DNA from: Desulfofundulus thermosubterraneus DSM 16057
GTDB taxonomy: Bacteria; Bacillota; Desulfotomaculia; Desulfotomaculales; Desulfovirgulaceae
Assembly: GCF_900142025.1 (NCBI RefSeq)
Contig: NZ_FQZM01000034.1
Location: 1-39,160, forward strand
DNA length: 39,160 nucleotides
Direction of reading: 5' to 3'
The notes beneath the pieces are model-generated. The model ran no database searches, had not been told where the DNA came from, and saw only the letters and a program-made list of their open reading frames with translations. The position numbers and the translations under genes are program-made. Shown here one piece after another: positions 38,882-39,160 of the stretch. Positions within the stretch are counted from its first letter, which is position 1. The number at the start of each line of letters is the position of its first letter.

Positions 38882-39160
38882 CTAATTAATGATTATTACA
38901 TGATTTGGAACTCCTATTCCCAGTGCTTTAAAAGCTTGAAAAGCATTTCCTGGTAATTCAGTTCGGCACAAGTATCTTATGCCTTCCAGGGTTAACTCGA
39001 CAGCTTTTAGATTTTTTAAATCTCTCATGAGATACAAGTATTCAACCTGGCTGCCGGCCAGCTTTAGATACCGGTAAAAAGCCGATTCCAACACCAGCGC
39101 CAGAAAACAAACCATGACATGTGCCCTTACCCTGCGGTCTTTCCAGTGGTAGATTGGCCT
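38882..39160 (-). CDS. IS1634-family transposase, C-terminal part (runs off the window)
   Basis: Minus-strand open frame entering from the right edge. RPIYHWKDRRVRAHVMVCFL followed by ALVLESAFYRYLKLA is the conserved C-terminal block of IS1634/IS4-like transposases (R-P-x-Y-H-x-x-x-x-R-x-x-A-H-V-x-x-C-F-L-A-L). It ends at TAA near 38882. The catalytic DDE part lies beyond the window, so intactness is unknown. It bounds the secretion/pilus array on its 5' side. Confidence 0.8.
   Translation of the reverse strand, partial: RPIYHWKDRRVRAHVMVCFLALVLESAFYRYLKLAGSQVEYLYLMRDLKNLKAVELTLEGIRYLCRTELPGNAFQAFKALGIGVPNHVIIIN

Overview
The window reads as a piece of a spore-forming, Gram-positive (monoderm) Firmicute chromosome, most like the high-GC Peptococcaceae / Desulfotomaculales / Moorella type. 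This rests on a Spo0E-like protein, an S-layer-homology (SLH) surface protein, a PrgI-type (Gram-positive) type IV secretion set, strong AGGAGG ribosome sites, frequent TTG and GTG starts, and no secretin or other outer-membrane part. The organism assignment is an inference. Every supported gene except one small HicA-like ORF is on the minus strand, so the window reads biologically from right to left.

Right side, 38.8 kb down to about 14.7 kb (GC-rich): a long co-directional array that joins two machines. It starts beside an IS1634-like transposase end. The first part is a minimal Gram-positive type IV secretion set: a VirB2/TrbC-like pilin-size membrane protein, PrgI, a separate VirB4 N-terminal-type protein, the VirB4 ATPase, a small membrane protein, a VirB6/TrbL-like polytopic protein with an N-terminal fibronectin-III-like domain, and a membrane-anchored SLT-M23 double cell-wall hydrolase. 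It then passes, across a terminator hairpin, into a full Tad/Flp pilus set: a receiver-ParA (TadZ-like) protein, three more ParA/MinD-like proteins, CpaB, the CpaF/TadA ATPase with an MshEN-type N-terminus, TadB, TadC, two tandem Flp-size pilins, two TadE/TadG-like pseudopilins, small membrane and secreted proteins, an SLH protein, a Ser/Lys/Arg-repeat secreted protein, a prepilin peptidase, a fifth ParA-like protein, a membrane coiled-coil protein and an EAL-domain protein. No relaxase or VirD4 coupling protein is visible. The combination suggests a surface appendage or transport apparatus rather than a plain conjugation module. This is the best candidate in the window for an undescribed system.

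Middle, 14.5 to 11.3 kb: a small cargo region with a Spo0E-like protein, a truncated secreted nuclease-like ORF, an AT-rich membrane protein with a coiled-coil tail, and the usual pair of DUF3006 protein plus ComEC-like metallo-hydrolase lipoprotein. Two near-identical 24-25 bp repeats lie between these genes.

Left, 11.3 to 5.5 kb: a type III restriction-modification operon (AbrB-like mini-gene, Mod, a nuclease-EVE protein, Res). It is followed by an IstB-like remnant, a 400 bp gap, and a HEPN-like/zinc-ribbon protein. From 4.2 kb to the left edge is a graveyard of mobile and broken genes: an ISL3 transposase with a nonsense codon and a frameshift, an AlbA_2-type remnant, an intact AT-rich pair (unknown protein plus PIN-domain protein), an IS110 fragment fused in frame to a metallo-beta-lactamase fragment, a truncated ADP-ribosylglycohydrolase, and the start of an IS91-like transposase. 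This part looks like a defence and mobile-element island.
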